64,000 bases of DNA from Cupriavidus sp. BIS7 (GCF_000292345.1 NZ_ALOU01000005.1:1-64000), one strand, 5' to 3'. Positions 1 to 9,173 are shown, numbered from the stretch's first letter. Notes: generated by a model from the letters alone, not told the origin. A program made the numbers and translations.

Positions 1-72
1 TGCGAGGGGGCGAATATTAGATGACTACCGGGCCGCTGGCAAGGGGTTTCGTAAAAGAAATTTCCGATCCAT

Positions 73-78
73 TAGAAT
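73..78 (+). promoter_or_regulatory. Possible -10 element of a leaderless transcript
   Basis: TAGAAT lies seven bases before the first ATG of the exonuclease gene, and no Shine-Dalgarno sequence is visible between them. A start site six or seven bases downstream of this element would fall on the A of the ATG, giving a leaderless mRNA. The -35 region is poor, so this is a weak suggestion. Confidence 0.25.
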
Positions 79-84
79 CGCCGC

Positions 85-1677
85 ATGACGTCCCTCGATC
101 CGCCCACCTATTTACCTGAGAAGCTGGCCAGCCGCGAGCCGGGCATGCTTGACGCTGACGCCCTTGCCGCCGCGCTCGCGCGTCCTATCGTCTTCGTCGA
201 TCTGGAGACCACGGGCGCCGATGCCCAGCGTGACCGCATCACCGAGATCGGCGTGGTCGAGGTCAGCGCCGACGGCATCCAGGAATGGGACACGCTGATC
301 GATCCGCAGGCCAGCATTCCACCATTTGTCCAGGGACTGACCGGCATTACCGACGACATGGTGCGCGGCCAGCCTACCTTTGCATCGATCGCCGAATCTC
401 TTGCGGAGAAGCTGCAGGGGCGCCTGTTCGTTGCCCACAATGCGCGATTCGACTATGGATTCCTGAAAAACGAGTTCCGTCGCGCAGGCGTGACTTTCCG
501 TGCCGATGTGCTGTGCACGCTTCGGCTGTCGCGCTCGCTGTTTCCCTCAGTCGAGCGGCACGGCCTGGACGCACTGATCGCACGCTTCGGCCTCGCCCCC
601 AAGGGCCGCCACCGCGCGCTGGCCGACGCCGAACTGCTGTGGCAATTCTGGCAAAAGATCCACGGCATCTATTCAGTGGATCTGGTCGAAGCCGCCGTGA
701 AATCGCTGGTCAAGCATGCGAGCCTTCCGGCAGGGCTTGAGGAAACAGCGCTCGATGACGTACCGGACCGCCCCGGTGTCTATCTGTTCTATGGCGACGA
801 CGACGTGCCGCTGTACGTCGGCAAAAGCATCCATCTGCGCCAGCGCATTCGCGCCCACTTCTCCGGCGACCACGGCAACGCCCGGGAAATGCGGCTGGCC
901 CGCTCCGTTCGCCGCGTCGATTGGCGGGAGACCGGCGGCGAAGTCGGGGCGCTGCTTCTGGAGGCGCATCTGGTCAAGACGCTGCGCCCGCTGCACAACC
1001 ACATGCTGCGCCAGAACACGGAGTTGTTCTCGTGGGAGATGGTCGACGGCCTGCCCGCGCCGCGCCTGCGATCGGACCGGCAAGTCGACTTCAGTCGTCA
1101 CGGCACCCTCTTTGGAGCGTTCCCAAGCCGCGCCTCGGCGCAAGCGCGACTGCGATCGCTGGCAGAGGATCACCAGCTTTGCCTGGCGACCTTGAGGCTG
1201 GAAGCCAGCAGCGGACGAGGCAATCCGTGCTTTGCACGGCAATTGCACCGATGCGCGGGCGCCTGCACCGGGGAAGAATCGCCATCCGACCATCGCCAAC
1301 GCACGATGACCGCAATGGCCCCGCTGGCACTCCAGCGCTGGCCATTCGCCGGCGCAATTGCCTGGCGCGAGGCGGCCGCTGACGGTTTCCCGTGGCACGT
1401 CATCGAGGACTGGTGCTATCTGGGTTCTGCGGCGACGCTGGAAGCCGCGGTCCAGCAGCTCGCGGCCCCGGCTCGCTTCGATGTCGATACCTATCAGATC
1501 CTGGCGCCGCGCATCGAAGCGTTGCAGGCCACAGCAGTTCTGCTGGATTCGACTCGCACATTTATGCTGACCGCGCCGACACCGCCCGACCCCAAGCCGG
1601 CTTCCGCGCCGCGCGCATCGGCAAGGCGCATTGCGAAATCCGGCATCCACCCGCAAATCACGGACCTGTTCGGCTGA
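85..1677 (+). CDS. DnaQ-like 3'-5' exonuclease fused to a GIY-YIG (Cho/UvrC-type) nuclease
   Basis: This 530-residue protein joins two nuclease modules. Residues about 33-190 form a DEDDh exonuclease like DNA polymerase III epsilon: DLET gives D39 and E41, HNARFD gives D123, and HRALADAE gives H176 and D181. Residues about 227-305 form a GIY-YIG domain (PGVYLFY, then LYVGKS and LRQRIRAHF, with a candidate metal-binding glutamate at E293), as in UvrC and Cho. The rest of the C-terminus resembles the extended region of Cho-like proteins and ends with ITDLFG. By family knowledge such proteins act on damaged DNA, with 3' incision as in UvrC/Cho; how the exonuclease contributes is inference. The ATG at 85 has no clear ribosome site. 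The next gene is about 100 bases downstream and looks unrelated. Confidence 0.9.
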   Translation: MTSLDPPTYLPEKLASREPGMLDADALAAALARPIVFVDLETTGADAQRDRITEIGVVEVSADGIQEWDTLIDPQASIPPFVQGLTGITDDMVRGQPTFASIAESLAEKLQGRLFVAHNARFDYGFLKNEFRRAGVTFRADVLCTLRLSRSLFPSVERHGLDALIARFGLAPKGRHRALADAELLWQFWQKIHGIYSVDLVEAAVKSLVKHASLPAGLEETALDDVPDRPGVYLFYGDDDVPLYVGKSIHLRQRIRAHFSGDHGNAREMRLARSVRRVDWRETGGEVGALLLEAHLVKTLRPLHNHMLRQNTELFSWEMVDGLPAPRLRSDRQVDFSRHGTLFGAFPSRASAQARLRSLAEDHQLCLATLRLEASSGRGNPCFARQLHRCAGACTGEESPSDHRQRTMTAMAPLALQRWPFAGAIAWREAAADGFPWHVIEDWCYLGSAATLEAAVQQLAAPARFDVDTYQILAPRIEALQATAVLLDSTRTFMLTAPTPPDPKPASAPRASARRIAKSGIHPQITDLFG

Positions 1678-1781
1678 CAGCAGGGCCACTCCGTGCGGCG
1701 GCGCGCATATTCGTATTGCCAGCCGCCACGTGGCTCGGCTAGTCTCGGAGAGGAGGGACTGCTGCCCCCGAGGGAGTCGCC

Positions 1782-2210
1782 ATGCCTGCATCGCCTCGAC
1801 GTTCCGCCGCCCGCAGCGGCATGATTGCCGTTGCCGCAATCGTCCTGACCGCCGCCTGCGCCAATCTGCAGGCCGGCACCATGCAGCGGATCTTCGATTC
1901 CTGGAAGGGCGTGCCGGTCGAGCAGGCCAAGGCGCAGTGGGGCCCGCCGCAGTCCGTACAGACGGTGCCGGACGGCACGGCCTATGTCTGGACCGATGAG
2001 ATCCCCTCAGCCCATCCACCGGGCAGCGGCCCGCGCGATGCGCAACTTGAACCCCCAGCGACCGCCGCGTATTGCCAGCGCAAGCTGGTAGTTGGCTCGG
2101 ACGGCAACGTCAGCCGCGGGGAGTGGAGCGGCAGCGCGTGCTGCGTGCAAACGCTCGTCGGAGAATGCGCGGGACTGGCCAGGAAATCGCAATCCACAAG
2201 CAAAGGCTGA
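1782..2210 (+). CDS. Small putative lipoprotein of unknown function
   Basis: This 142-residue protein has a basic N-terminus, a hydrophobic stretch (residues about 13-25) and a lipobox LTAAC with the lipidation cysteine at C26, so it is probably an outer-membrane or periplasmic lipoprotein. The mature part has a WGPP segment (residues 48-51) and a short YVWTDE stretch, as seen in small bacterial lipoproteins of the type that checks pairs of conditions on an envelope regulator, but I cannot assign a family. Four cysteines are present after the lipobox, including an adjacent pair (SACCVQ). The start is supported by GAGGGAG seven bases upstream of the ATG. It converges with the Bug receptor gene 81 bases downstream. 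No function is proposed. Confidence 0.75.
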   Translation: MPASPRRSAARSGMIAVAAIVLTAACANLQAGTMQRIFDSWKGVPVEQAKAQWGPPQSVQTVPDGTAYVWTDEIPSAHPPGSGPRDAQLEPPATAAYCQRKLVVGSDGNVSRGEWSGSACCVQTLVGECAGLARKSQSTSKG

Positions 2211-2291
2211 TCCGGCAATCCCTGCACCTGCCTGACAAGCGTCGCACTCCGTCGATTCCCCGACAAGCCCGCGGCGCCGTTGCACTGGACC

Positions 2292-3269
2292 TTACTCCAG
2301 CACGATCCCCCGCTCACGCACGAGCGCGCCCCACTTCTTCACCTCGGCATCGATAAATCCCGCGAAGTCGGCGCTGCTGCCTGGCTCCGGCTGCAACCCG
2401 AGCGCCAGCAATTTCTGCCGGACCTGCGCGTCGCTCAATGCCTGGCTTGCGTCTTGATTGATCTGGTGCACGATCGCTGCCGGTGTACCGGCCGGTGCGA
2501 CAACGCCAAACCAGCCATAGCCAACCACGCCCGGCACCCCCTGCTCAGCGAACGTCGGCGCATCGTGGTAGACAGGCGTGCGCTGCTCCGCCGCCACGGC
2601 TATCACGCGCAGCTTGCCGGTCTGGATAAACGGCAGCGCGCTGGTGATGGCGGTCAACGTCGCATCCACGCGCCCGGCCAGCAACTCTGTATACGCCGTG
2701 GCATCCCCGCGGTAATGCACATTGAGCCCCTTGAACCGGGCCTGGGATGCAAACAGTTCCGCCGTCAGGTGGGGGCCAGAGCCGATCCCCGGCGACGCGA
2801 ACGTCGCGCCATCCGGCTTCTGCTGTGCCATCTTCACGAAGTCCGCAACCGTCCTGACCGGCGATGCGGCATTGACGATCAGGAACACCGGCCCGAGCAC
2901 GCGCGGCCCGACGGCAACGAAATCCTTGTGGATATCGAACCGCTGCTGCAGTCCGGCGCCTGTGTTGATGGCGAACGGCGCGGCTGCCCACAATAGCGTG
3001 TAGCCGTCGGGCGTGGCGTGGGCCACGGAGTCACTGGCAACGCGTGTGCCGGCGCCGGGCTTGTTTTCGACCACCACCTGCTGGCCGTACTTGCGGCTCA
3101 GCACTTCCGCCAGGATGCGCGCGGACGTATCGTTCGACCCGCCCGGCCCATAGGGGGACACCAGTCGCACGGACCTGCTCGGGTAGGCGTTGCCAAATGC
3201 ATGCGGTACGAAGCCAGCCAGCGCCATCGCGCCAAGCAGGCGCCGCCGGGTCAGTTGAGATGCGTTCAT
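2292..3269 (-). CDS. Bug/TctC family tripartite tricarboxylate-type receptor, probable Tat substrate
   Basis: A 325-residue periplasmic binding protein of the Bug family, which captures carboxylates or other small organic acids. The N-terminus TRRRLLG followed by a hydrophobic run resembles a twin-arginine signal, unlike the Sec-type signals of the other four Bug proteins here. After it come YPSRSVRLVSPYGPGGSND, the family's first ligand-binding loop, and later the KPGAGTRVASD and ATPDGYTLL signatures. The open frame runs far upstream, but the ATG at 3269 fits the family and overlaps the stop of the DUF1254 gene by four bases (ATGA), indicating translational coupling. No TctA/TctB membrane genes are nearby. 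It is the last gene of the IclR-ligase-DUF1254 cluster, so its ligand is probably the substrate of that cluster. Confidence 0.9.
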   Translation of the reverse strand: MNASQLTRRRLLGAMALAGFVPHAFGNAYPSRSVRLVSPYGPGGSNDTSARILAEVLSRKYGQQVVVENKPGAGTRVASDSVAHATPDGYTLLWAAAPFAINTGAGLQQRFDIHKDFVAVGPRVLGPVFLIVNAASPVRTVADFVKMAQQKPDGATFASPGIGSGPHLTAELFASQARFKGLNVHYRGDATAYTELLAGRVDATLTAITSALPFIQTGKLRVIAVAAEQRTPVYHDAPTFAEQGVPGVVGYGWFGVVAPAGTPAAIVHQINQDASQALSDAQVRQKLLALGLQPEPGSSADFAGFIDAEVKKWGALVRERGIVLE

Positions 3270-4582
3270 GTCGGATCTCCCATCCGGACAATAGCGGGGT
3301 AGCAATAGGTCCGGTTCAGGTGCGAAGGCTGTGGCACATACAGACGCAGGGCCACATAGAACGGGCCCGCCGGTGCGGGCAGCCAGTTGCCGTGCAGCGC
3401 GCCATCGCGCGGCGGTACTGACGACAGATACAGGCTCAGGCTGCCGTCCGCGCCACGCGTCAGCGATGGCGAGCGGTCGCCGAGCGAATACCGTGCGATG
3501 TCGTTCGGCACGAGCATGCAGTCGCCCTTGTCGTACATCGTCAGTGACCAGAACGCACCGACATCGGGCAGGTTGTCGGCAGCAAAGTCCAGCCGGTACG
3601 CATGGCGGCCATCGAGCGGCGCACCGTCGCCACAACGGTCGGCAATGACATACATGGCCTCCTGCACGCCGAGCGCGCCAATATAGTTACGCGCCACCAG
3701 CGCACGCTGCAGATAGTTGGTGCCATATGATTCGCGCACATCGACCGACATCGCCCAGCCCCCGCCCATGTCCGAGGGCTGCGGCTCGGCCAGATCCGCC
3801 AGCACGCTCCGCAGGGCGCCATCGAGCACATCGATCTGCGCTGGCGTCGGCACGATGCCATGGCCAATACCGACCTCTGCGAAGCGTGCAACGTCACGCG
3901 CCTCGCCGGCCGGAGGCGGATTCTCGCCCAGCGCGCGATTCACCACCTCGGCAAAGCGCCGCGCGTCACCAAGGTGCTCGCCTGGGTGCATGCCGACATC
4001 GAACGCGAACGCAGCGGCAGCCCCATTGGGTTGCCTGAGCGTGATGGCGTCCTGCAGTGCGTGCACCGTCGGCAGATCGGCGTCGCCATCGACCAGCAGC
4101 CGCCCGATCATCCAGACCGCATTCGTCGAACATGCCACGGCCCGCATCCCATCCGGTACGTCGCCGCGCCAGTCGGGCCCGTGCAGCAGGAACCGGCCCG
4201 CGCCGGTGCCGGTGGTACGGCTGCCGATATAGCCGAACGGATTCGTATAGAAGTCGAGCAGCCCCAGTACGTAGTAGCGCCCCTTGAAATCCGGCACTTC
4301 GAGGACCACCGGCCCGCGCGACAGGTCGATCCACGCGTTCGTATAGAGCGTGTCGTTGTTTGGCGTGACGACCTGACGGTGCTGGGGGCCAAGCAACTGC
4401 CGTGTGTGAATCACATGATTGACCCAACGCAGGCGCGATTCGGGACCATCTCCGGCAAACGCTCCCGCGTGGTCGCGGCGCGGACAGGTGGCCGCACGCA
4501 TGCGCGCCATCTCGTAGAGCGGCAGCGTGTAGATCACGGCATCCCGCGCAAGTTGCTGCAGGGTGGTCTGGGCTTGTTGCAT
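3266..4582 (-). CDS. DUF1254/DUF1214 domain protein (first of an adjacent pair)
   Basis: A 438-residue protein of the DUF1254-DUF1214 family. The N-terminal part has the family pattern AVIYTLPLYEMARMR, then VVTPNNDTLYTNAWIDLSR and YYVLGLLDFYTNPFGYIG; the C-terminal part has FWSLTMYDKG, NDIARYSLGDR and NWLPAPAGPFYVALRLY, all typical of these proteins. Their biochemical role is not established; some are linked to uptake or metabolism of aromatic or xenobiotic compounds. No signal peptide is apparent, unlike many family members. The ATG at 4582 follows AGGAGAC. The neighbouring gene upstream (4622-5935) is a diverged paralogue, so this looks like a tandem duplication. Translation is coupled to the downstream Bug gene. 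Confidence 0.88.
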   Translation of the reverse strand: MQQAQTTLQQLARDAVIYTLPLYEMARMRAATCPRRDHAGAFAGDGPESRLRWVNHVIHTRQLLGPQHRQVVTPNNDTLYTNAWIDLSRGPVVLEVPDFKGRYYVLGLLDFYTNPFGYIGSRTTGTGAGRFLLHGPDWRGDVPDGMRAVACSTNAVWMIGRLLVDGDADLPTVHALQDAITLRQPNGAAAAFAFDVGMHPGEHLGDARRFAEVVNRALGENPPPAGEARDVARFAEVGIGHGIVPTPAQIDVLDGALRSVLADLAEPQPSDMGGGWAMSVDVRESYGTNYLQRALVARNYIGALGVQEAMYVIADRCGDGAPLDGRHAYRLDFAADNLPDVGAFWSLTMYDKGDCMLVPNDIARYSLGDRSPSLTRGADGSLSLYLSSVPPRDGALHGNWLPAPAGPFYVALRLYVPQPSHLNRTYCYPAIVRMGDPT

Positions 4583-4621
4583 GTCTCGTTGTCTCCTGTA
4601 TTTTTTTGATGGCGATCCCGT

Positions 4622-5935
4622 TCAGCCGATGCGATGCACGGCGGGAATCGTGTACTGCCCCGCGCGGAATGCCGCGGACGGGTGATAGAGCCGCAGGATC
4701 AGATAGAAGTGGCCGGCCGGCGCCGGGAGCCAATTGGCATCCTGCGGCGGCCTCGCGTGGCCGATCGGGATGGCCAGCGTGCCGTCCGCCTCGCTGCGCA
4801 GACCCGGCGTGCGGTCGCCCACCGCGTACCGGCCCATCTCGTTGGCTGTGAAGTAACGATCCTCGCCATAGAGCGAGACCGACCAGAATGCATCCGCCGG
4901 CGGTTGCATTCCGGGCGAAAAACGCAACTCATACGAGTGGCGGCCGTCGAGGCGCTCGCCATCGGCATCGAAATCGGCCATCGCGTAGACAGCTTCATCC
5001 GCGCGCAGCGCGCCAAGCCCTTTCATTGCCGTACACGCGCGCAGCAGCCAGTCGTCGCCGTACGTCCCCAGCCGCAGGCTATAGCCCCACGCCTTGTGCC
5101 CCTGGCTACGCGTATGCGCTTCGATCAGCGCCATGCCCTGCGCGTAGGCGCTACGCAATCCATTGACGATTGACGGCCGTAACGAAGCAATCTCCACATC
5201 GTCCTCAAGCCGCAGACCCACCTTGCGCAGCAGCGTGAACAGTCCGGTTTCCTGCTGCGATGGCGGAAAGTCGCGCATGGCACGGAACAGGTTCTGGAAG
5301 AAATCGATGCCTTCGTCGCCGCTCTCCTGCCACTGCGTCACGCTGGCGGGCCGGGCCGGACCGGCACTGCTCACGATCTGGAACCCCTGTTCGAACGCAT
5401 ACGCGCGCGCGAGGTCATCAGGGCCCGTTACCAGCACGCGGCCGATGATCCAGACCAAAGACGTCGGCGCCTCCACAACGTGCGCTCCGCTGCCGCGCTG
5501 GCCCGGACCAACGATCTCGATATCCGCGCCAGACTGCGGCACATTGCGCTGACCAAGGTTGGCGAAGTTGTTGGTATGCGCGTCAAGCAGCTCCACCACG
5601 TAATAGCGTTCCGCATCTGGCAAGGCCGGCACGCGCAGGGTGGCCGGGCCGTCCGCCAGGTTCAGCCAGCCGCAGAAGTACAGCAGGTCGTTGGCAGGCG
5701 TGACGATGTCCCGATCCTCATGCGTCCATTGCCGGGCACTGGCCGACAGCATGTTCATTGGCGCGCGCCCGTATCGCGTCGGCGCATCGACGGAAGTCTG
5801 CAGGCGGCACGTGCGCAGCGTCTCGACAAGCGAATAGCCGTAGATCACCAGCGGCAATGCCGCTGCGGCTACCAGCGCTTCCTGCGGGCTTGCATGGACG
5901 GGGGTGGACAACATCGTTGAGGCGGGATGATTCAT
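4622..5935 (-). CDS. DUF1254/DUF1214 domain protein (second of an adjacent pair)
   Basis: A 437-residue paralogue of the preceding DUF1254 protein, with the same order of motifs: LPLVIYGYSLVETLR near the N-terminus, IVTPANDLLYFCGWLNLAD, YYVVELLDAHTNNFANLGQR, and C-terminal FWSVSLYGED, NEMGRYAVGDR and NWLPAPAGHFYLILRLY. The open frame extends to 5992, but the ATG at 5935 is preferred because AGGGGAACG precedes it at a normal distance. The gap to the next gene is 39 bases, so the two are almost certainly cotranscribed. Function is unknown. A pair of such proteins may form a hetero-oligomer or act on related substrates, which is inference. Confidence 0.87.
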   Translation of the reverse strand: MNHPASTMLSTPVHASPQEALVAAAALPLVIYGYSLVETLRTCRLQTSVDAPTRYGRAPMNMLSASARQWTHEDRDIVTPANDLLYFCGWLNLADGPATLRVPALPDAERYYVVELLDAHTNNFANLGQRNVPQSGADIEIVGPGQRGSGAHVVEAPTSLVWIIGRVLVTGPDDLARAYAFEQGFQIVSSAGPARPASVTQWQESGDEGIDFFQNLFRAMRDFPPSQQETGLFTLLRKVGLRLEDDVEIASLRPSIVNGLRSAYAQGMALIEAHTRSQGHKAWGYSLRLGTYGDDWLLRACTAMKGLGALRADEAVYAMADFDADGERLDGRHSYELRFSPGMQPPADAFWSVSLYGEDRYFTANEMGRYAVGDRTPGLRSEADGTLAIPIGHARPPQDANWLPAPAGHFYLILRLYHPSAAFRAGQYTIPAVHRIG

Positions 5936-6012
5936 AAGCGTTCCCCTGGTCGAAACCATTGTGGATCGTTGAAGTGCGGCGCCGCTCGACACAGCTCGCC
6001 GTGATGGATGGG

Positions 6013-8124
6013 TCAGCGCAACGTGATGACCGCGTCGGCGGCCACCAGGCCCTCCGCGCCCACGATGAACGGGTTGATTTCGAGCGTATCGAGTCGGTCC
6101 CCGATGGCCGCTGCGGCACGCGATACGTTCACAAGCACGGCTGCCACCGCGTCAAGATCGATTGCCGGATGGCCACGATGGCCGCTGCACAACGCCGAGG
6201 CCCGGCTCTGCGTCAGCATTGCCCGGGCCCGTTCGCGCGAAAGCGGCGCGAGCCCAAACGCCATCTGCCGGAAGATCTCGACTGCCGTGCCGCCGATACC
6301 GGCCAGCGCAACAAGCCCGAACACGGGGTCGCGCCGCACGCCAACCATGATCTCGCCCCATCCGCGCACCATGCGCGCCACAAGGGCACCGTCGAACTTC
6401 GCCGCGCCGGCGGCACGCCGCACACGTTCGAACGCGTCACGCACGGCGTCTGCGCTGTGCAGGTTGAGCAGGACGCCACCGATATCGCTCTTGTGCAGGA
6501 CCTCGCGCGAGCAGATCTTCACGGCCACCGGATAGCCGAGCGACTCGGCAATTCGCACGGCGTCGTCGGCGTCGCGTGCCAGGCCGTGCGGTGCCACGGG
6601 CACGCCGGCTTGTGCCAGCAACGCCATGGCCTCGGCCTCGGACAACGCCTTTGCATTGAATGGCAGTTCTGGGGCCGGCGGCACCTGCGTCTCGATTGCA
6701 GGCGCCCGCGCAGACTCGGCCACTGCGGCAGCCCTGGCCAGCGCGGCCACCGCTTCGATGGTGTGGGCTGGCTCGCGGAAGACCAGGCAGCCGCGCGCCT
6801 CCAGCCATTCGCGCTTGTCGTTGGTCATCACGCCCGTGATCATCAGCGGGGCTGCCTGCGGATCGCTCGCCAGGTCGTCGATGGTCTGCTGCAGCAGACT
6901 CCACACCTTTGGCGCATTCCCGCCCCCGGCAAGGAATGCCGCCACGCTACCGTATGCGCCGCTGCGCGCCACGCCCGCCAGCGCGTCCGCAAGCACCTGC
7001 GGCTGCGCAACGATCTGTCCGGTCACGTCGATTGGATTCGTGGTGCTTGCAAACGGAACTGCCGTGCGCAGCGCCTTTGCCGCGCCGTCCGGCGTCGGCG
7101 GCAACGGCATGCCCTGCGACTCGGCGCTGTCCGCCATCATGATGCCCACGCCGCCCGAAACGGTAACGATGGCCACCGGCGCCACCGCATCGGCTGGCAT
7201 CCCGGTAGGCGAATGCCAGCGCGTCGGTCGGCGTCCTCGCGCAAGCGTGTAGCCGAGCCGGAAGAACGCTTCCAGCGTATGCGCGCGGTGCACGCCATAC
7301 TCGTCAAACACCGCTTGATACACGGCATCTTCGCCCGCCAGGCTGGCCGTATGCGATTGCGCGGCGCAGGCCCCGGCCGCCGTGGTGCCTACCTTGGTGA
7401 TCACCACCGGCTTGCCCGCCGCACGCGCCGCGGCAAGCGCCTGGCGCAGGCGTGCGCCGTCGCGCGCGCCTTCCATATAGACAAGAATCACGCGGGTCTG
7501 CGGGTCATGGGCAAGCCACTCGATCACGTCCGCCACCTGCAGCCCCGCCTCGTTGCCAGTGGTCACCCAATGGCTAAGCCCCAGACCCGCCTCGCGCGCC
7601 AGCGCGAACGCGTAGCCGCCGAAAGCCCCGCTCTGGCTGACAAGGCCTACGTCGCCAACCGGCGGCACACCGACCAGTGGAATCGGCGAGAACGTGGCGT
7701 ACACGCGTTCGCGCAGGTTCATCGCGCCAAGGCAGTTGGGCCCAAGCAACTGCACGCCATGCGCACGCGCCTGCGCGGCCAGCGCGTGCTGCATATCTGC
7801 GCCGCCATCGACTTCGGCAAACCCGGAGGTGAACACCACGGCGGCGCGCGTTCCAGCGCGGCCAAGCTGCGACATCACGTCAGCCGCCGCCGGTGCGGGC
7901 ACGGCCACGATGGCCAGGTCCACCGGTTCGCCAATGGCTTCGACGGAGGGATAGGCACGCAGGCCCTGCACGAAATCGGCACCGGGGTTCACCGGAAACA
8001 CGCGGCCGTCATAGCCGAGTTCGCCCAACAGGCGAATTGGCATGCCGCCGACTTTTTCGGGTTGCGTCGATGCGCCTACGACGGCGATCGAACGCGGCCG
8101 CAGCAAGGGTTGCAGATCCTGCAT
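6013..8124 (-). CDS. NDP-forming acyl-CoA ligase (acetate-CoA ligase family)
   Basis: This 703-residue protein has the fused architecture of NDP-forming acyl-CoA synthetases: a CoA-binding Rossmann domain (RPRSIAVVGAST, residues 9-20, and LLGPNCLGAMN), a succinyl-CoA-synthetase-like flavodoxin region with the phosphohistidine motif SHTASLAGED (H258), and a C-terminal ATP-grasp domain (LSEAEAMALLAQAGVP, then PVAVKICSREVLHKSDIGG). Such enzymes make an acyl-CoA from a free acid, ATP and CoA through a phosphohistidine. It probably activates the acid handled by this cluster. GGAGAC precedes the start. A second member of the same family lies at 54371-56503 in another cluster. Substrate cannot be read from sequence. 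Confidence 0.92.
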   Translation of the reverse strand: MQDLQPLLRPRSIAVVGASTQPEKVGGMPIRLLGELGYDGRVFPVNPGADFVQGLRAYPSVEAIGEPVDLAIVAVPAPAAADVMSQLGRAGTRAAVVFTSGFAEVDGGADMQHALAAQARAHGVQLLGPNCLGAMNLRERVYATFSPIPLVGVPPVGDVGLVSQSGAFGGYAFALAREAGLGLSHWVTTGNEAGLQVADVIEWLAHDPQTRVILVYMEGARDGARLRQALAAARAAGKPVVITKVGTTAAGACAAQSHTASLAGEDAVYQAVFDEYGVHRAHTLEAFFRLGYTLARGRRPTRWHSPTGMPADAVAPVAIVTVSGGVGIMMADSAESQGMPLPPTPDGAAKALRTAVPFASTTNPIDVTGQIVAQPQVLADALAGVARSGAYGSVAAFLAGGGNAPKVWSLLQQTIDDLASDPQAAPLMITGVMTNDKREWLEARGCLVFREPAHTIEAVAALARAAAVAESARAPAIETQVPPAPELPFNAKALSEAEAMALLAQAGVPVAPHGLARDADDAVRIAESLGYPVAVKICSREVLHKSDIGGVLLNLHSADAVRDAFERVRRAAGAAKFDGALVARMVRGWGEIMVGVRRDPVFGLVALAGIGGTAVEIFRQMAFGLAPLSRERARAMLTQSRASALCSGHRGHPAIDLDAVAAVLVNVSRAAAAIGDRLDTLEINPFIVGAEGLVAADAVITLR

Positions 8125-8203
8125 GTTGTCTCCATTGATGACGATCGCGATACGTGCCGCTATCGTTCAGTCTGGCGGGGAGGTCCGGCCCGCCCACCGG
8201 CGG

Positions 8204-9010
8204 CTAGCGTCCCATGCCAGCCATGTTTTCGATCGACCGCACCATCTCGCGCAGCAGCGGCGCAACGCGCTTTTCCATCATTCCGCGCTTCACGCGCAGG
8301 CCCGGAATCGCGCAGTTGAACAGCAACGGCCGGTTCATGTAGACGATGCGCGAGTACACGCCCACGCCGTGCACATCGCTGCCGGCATCGCCCTCATTGA
8401 GCGTGAAGCCGCGTTTCGGATAGTGCGCGACGTTGTGGCACACGGTGTCGTAGCAGGCGGCGTGCTCCTCGGGCCGTTCCGCGCGGGCGTCGGTCATCAG
8501 CTTTTCGAACTCGGTCTTGGAAAGCGTGCACAGGTACGCGCGCCCCATGGCGGTAGTCATCACCGATCGCACCGCGCCAATCGCCGGCCGCGCCGGCGTG
8601 CCTTCCATGTGCGTGCACGATTCCAGGTAGGTCACGTCGAGCCGGTACGCCACGCCCATCGACACCGCCCCCTCTACCTGGTTGGCCAGCTCCTGCATCA
8701 GCGGCCGCGCCAGATGGCGGACCTGCAGGCCCGCCAGGTACGGATAGCCCAGCGCCAGTACCTGGGCGCTGACGAAGTACTTGTCGAGCTTTGGGTCCCA
8801 GTCGAGATAGCCAAGCTCGAACAGCGTGCGGCAGATGCGCGATACGGTAGCGCGTGGCAGTTGCAACCGCTGCGCCAGCTCGCCATTGCCCAGCGGGCGC
8901 GCGTCGTCGATGAAGCAGCGCAGCAGCGCAAACCCCTTGGCCAGCAGCCCGCCAAACGAGGGATCTTCGAGGCGGCGCTCGGCAATGAATTGTTCGACCG
9001 GCGTGTTCAT
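8204..9010 (-). CDS. IclR family transcriptional regulator
   Basis: A 268-residue regulator with an N-terminal winged helix (GNGELAQRLQLPRATVSRICRTL, residues about 41-63) and the IclR effector domain (ATVSRI to the C-terminal LLFNCAIPG region). Upstream in-frame codons exist, but the ATG at 9010 follows AGGAGACGACATCCAC and gives the family length. It is the first gene of the leftward cluster and divergent from a tetR-type gene. A perfect palindrome at 9076-9094 between the two genes is a likely operator, so autoregulation and control of the ligase-DUF1254-Bug genes is the simplest reading. Confidence 0.9.
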   Translation of the reverse strand: MNTPVEQFIAERRLEDPSFGGLLAKGFALLRCFIDDARPLGNGELAQRLQLPRATVSRICRTLFELGYLDWDPKLDKYFVSAQVLALGYPYLAGLQVRHLARPLMQELANQVEGAVSMGVAYRLDVTYLESCTHMEGTPARPAIGAVRSVMTTAMGRAYLCTLSKTEFEKLMTDARAERPEEHAACYDTVCHNVAHYPKRGFTLNEGDAGSDVHGVGVYSRIVYMNRPLLFNCAIPGLRVKRGMMEKRVAPLLREMVRSIENMAGMGR

Positions 9011-9075
9011 GTGGATGTCGTCTCCTGTATTCCAGTTTGGTCGGCGATCTTGGTGTGTGTCAAAAAGCGGAATGT

Positions 9076-9094
9076 ATTTCCAAATATTGGAAAT
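9076..9094. promoter_or_regulatory. Perfect 8-3-8 palindrome, candidate IclR operator
   Basis: ATTTCCAA-ATA-TTGGAAAT is a perfect inverted repeat 66 bases upstream of the iclR start, in the region divergent to the tetR-type gene. IclR-family proteins commonly bind TTCC/GGAA palindromes, so this is the best operator candidate for the adjacent regulator. Confidence 0.55.
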
Positions 9095-9173
9095 CGTAAA
9101 CCCCAGCTTGACGCTCCGTTCAGGCGGCACGTAAGGTTCAAAACCGAATCCGAATTCGAATACGGAACCTGCC

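Noticed and set aside
5959..8319. 786-codon open frame on the plus strand across the acyl-CoA ligase gene
   Set aside because: It is antisense to a clear gene with all family motifs, and its translation is Arg/His-rich and without domains, as expected from high-GC codon bias.
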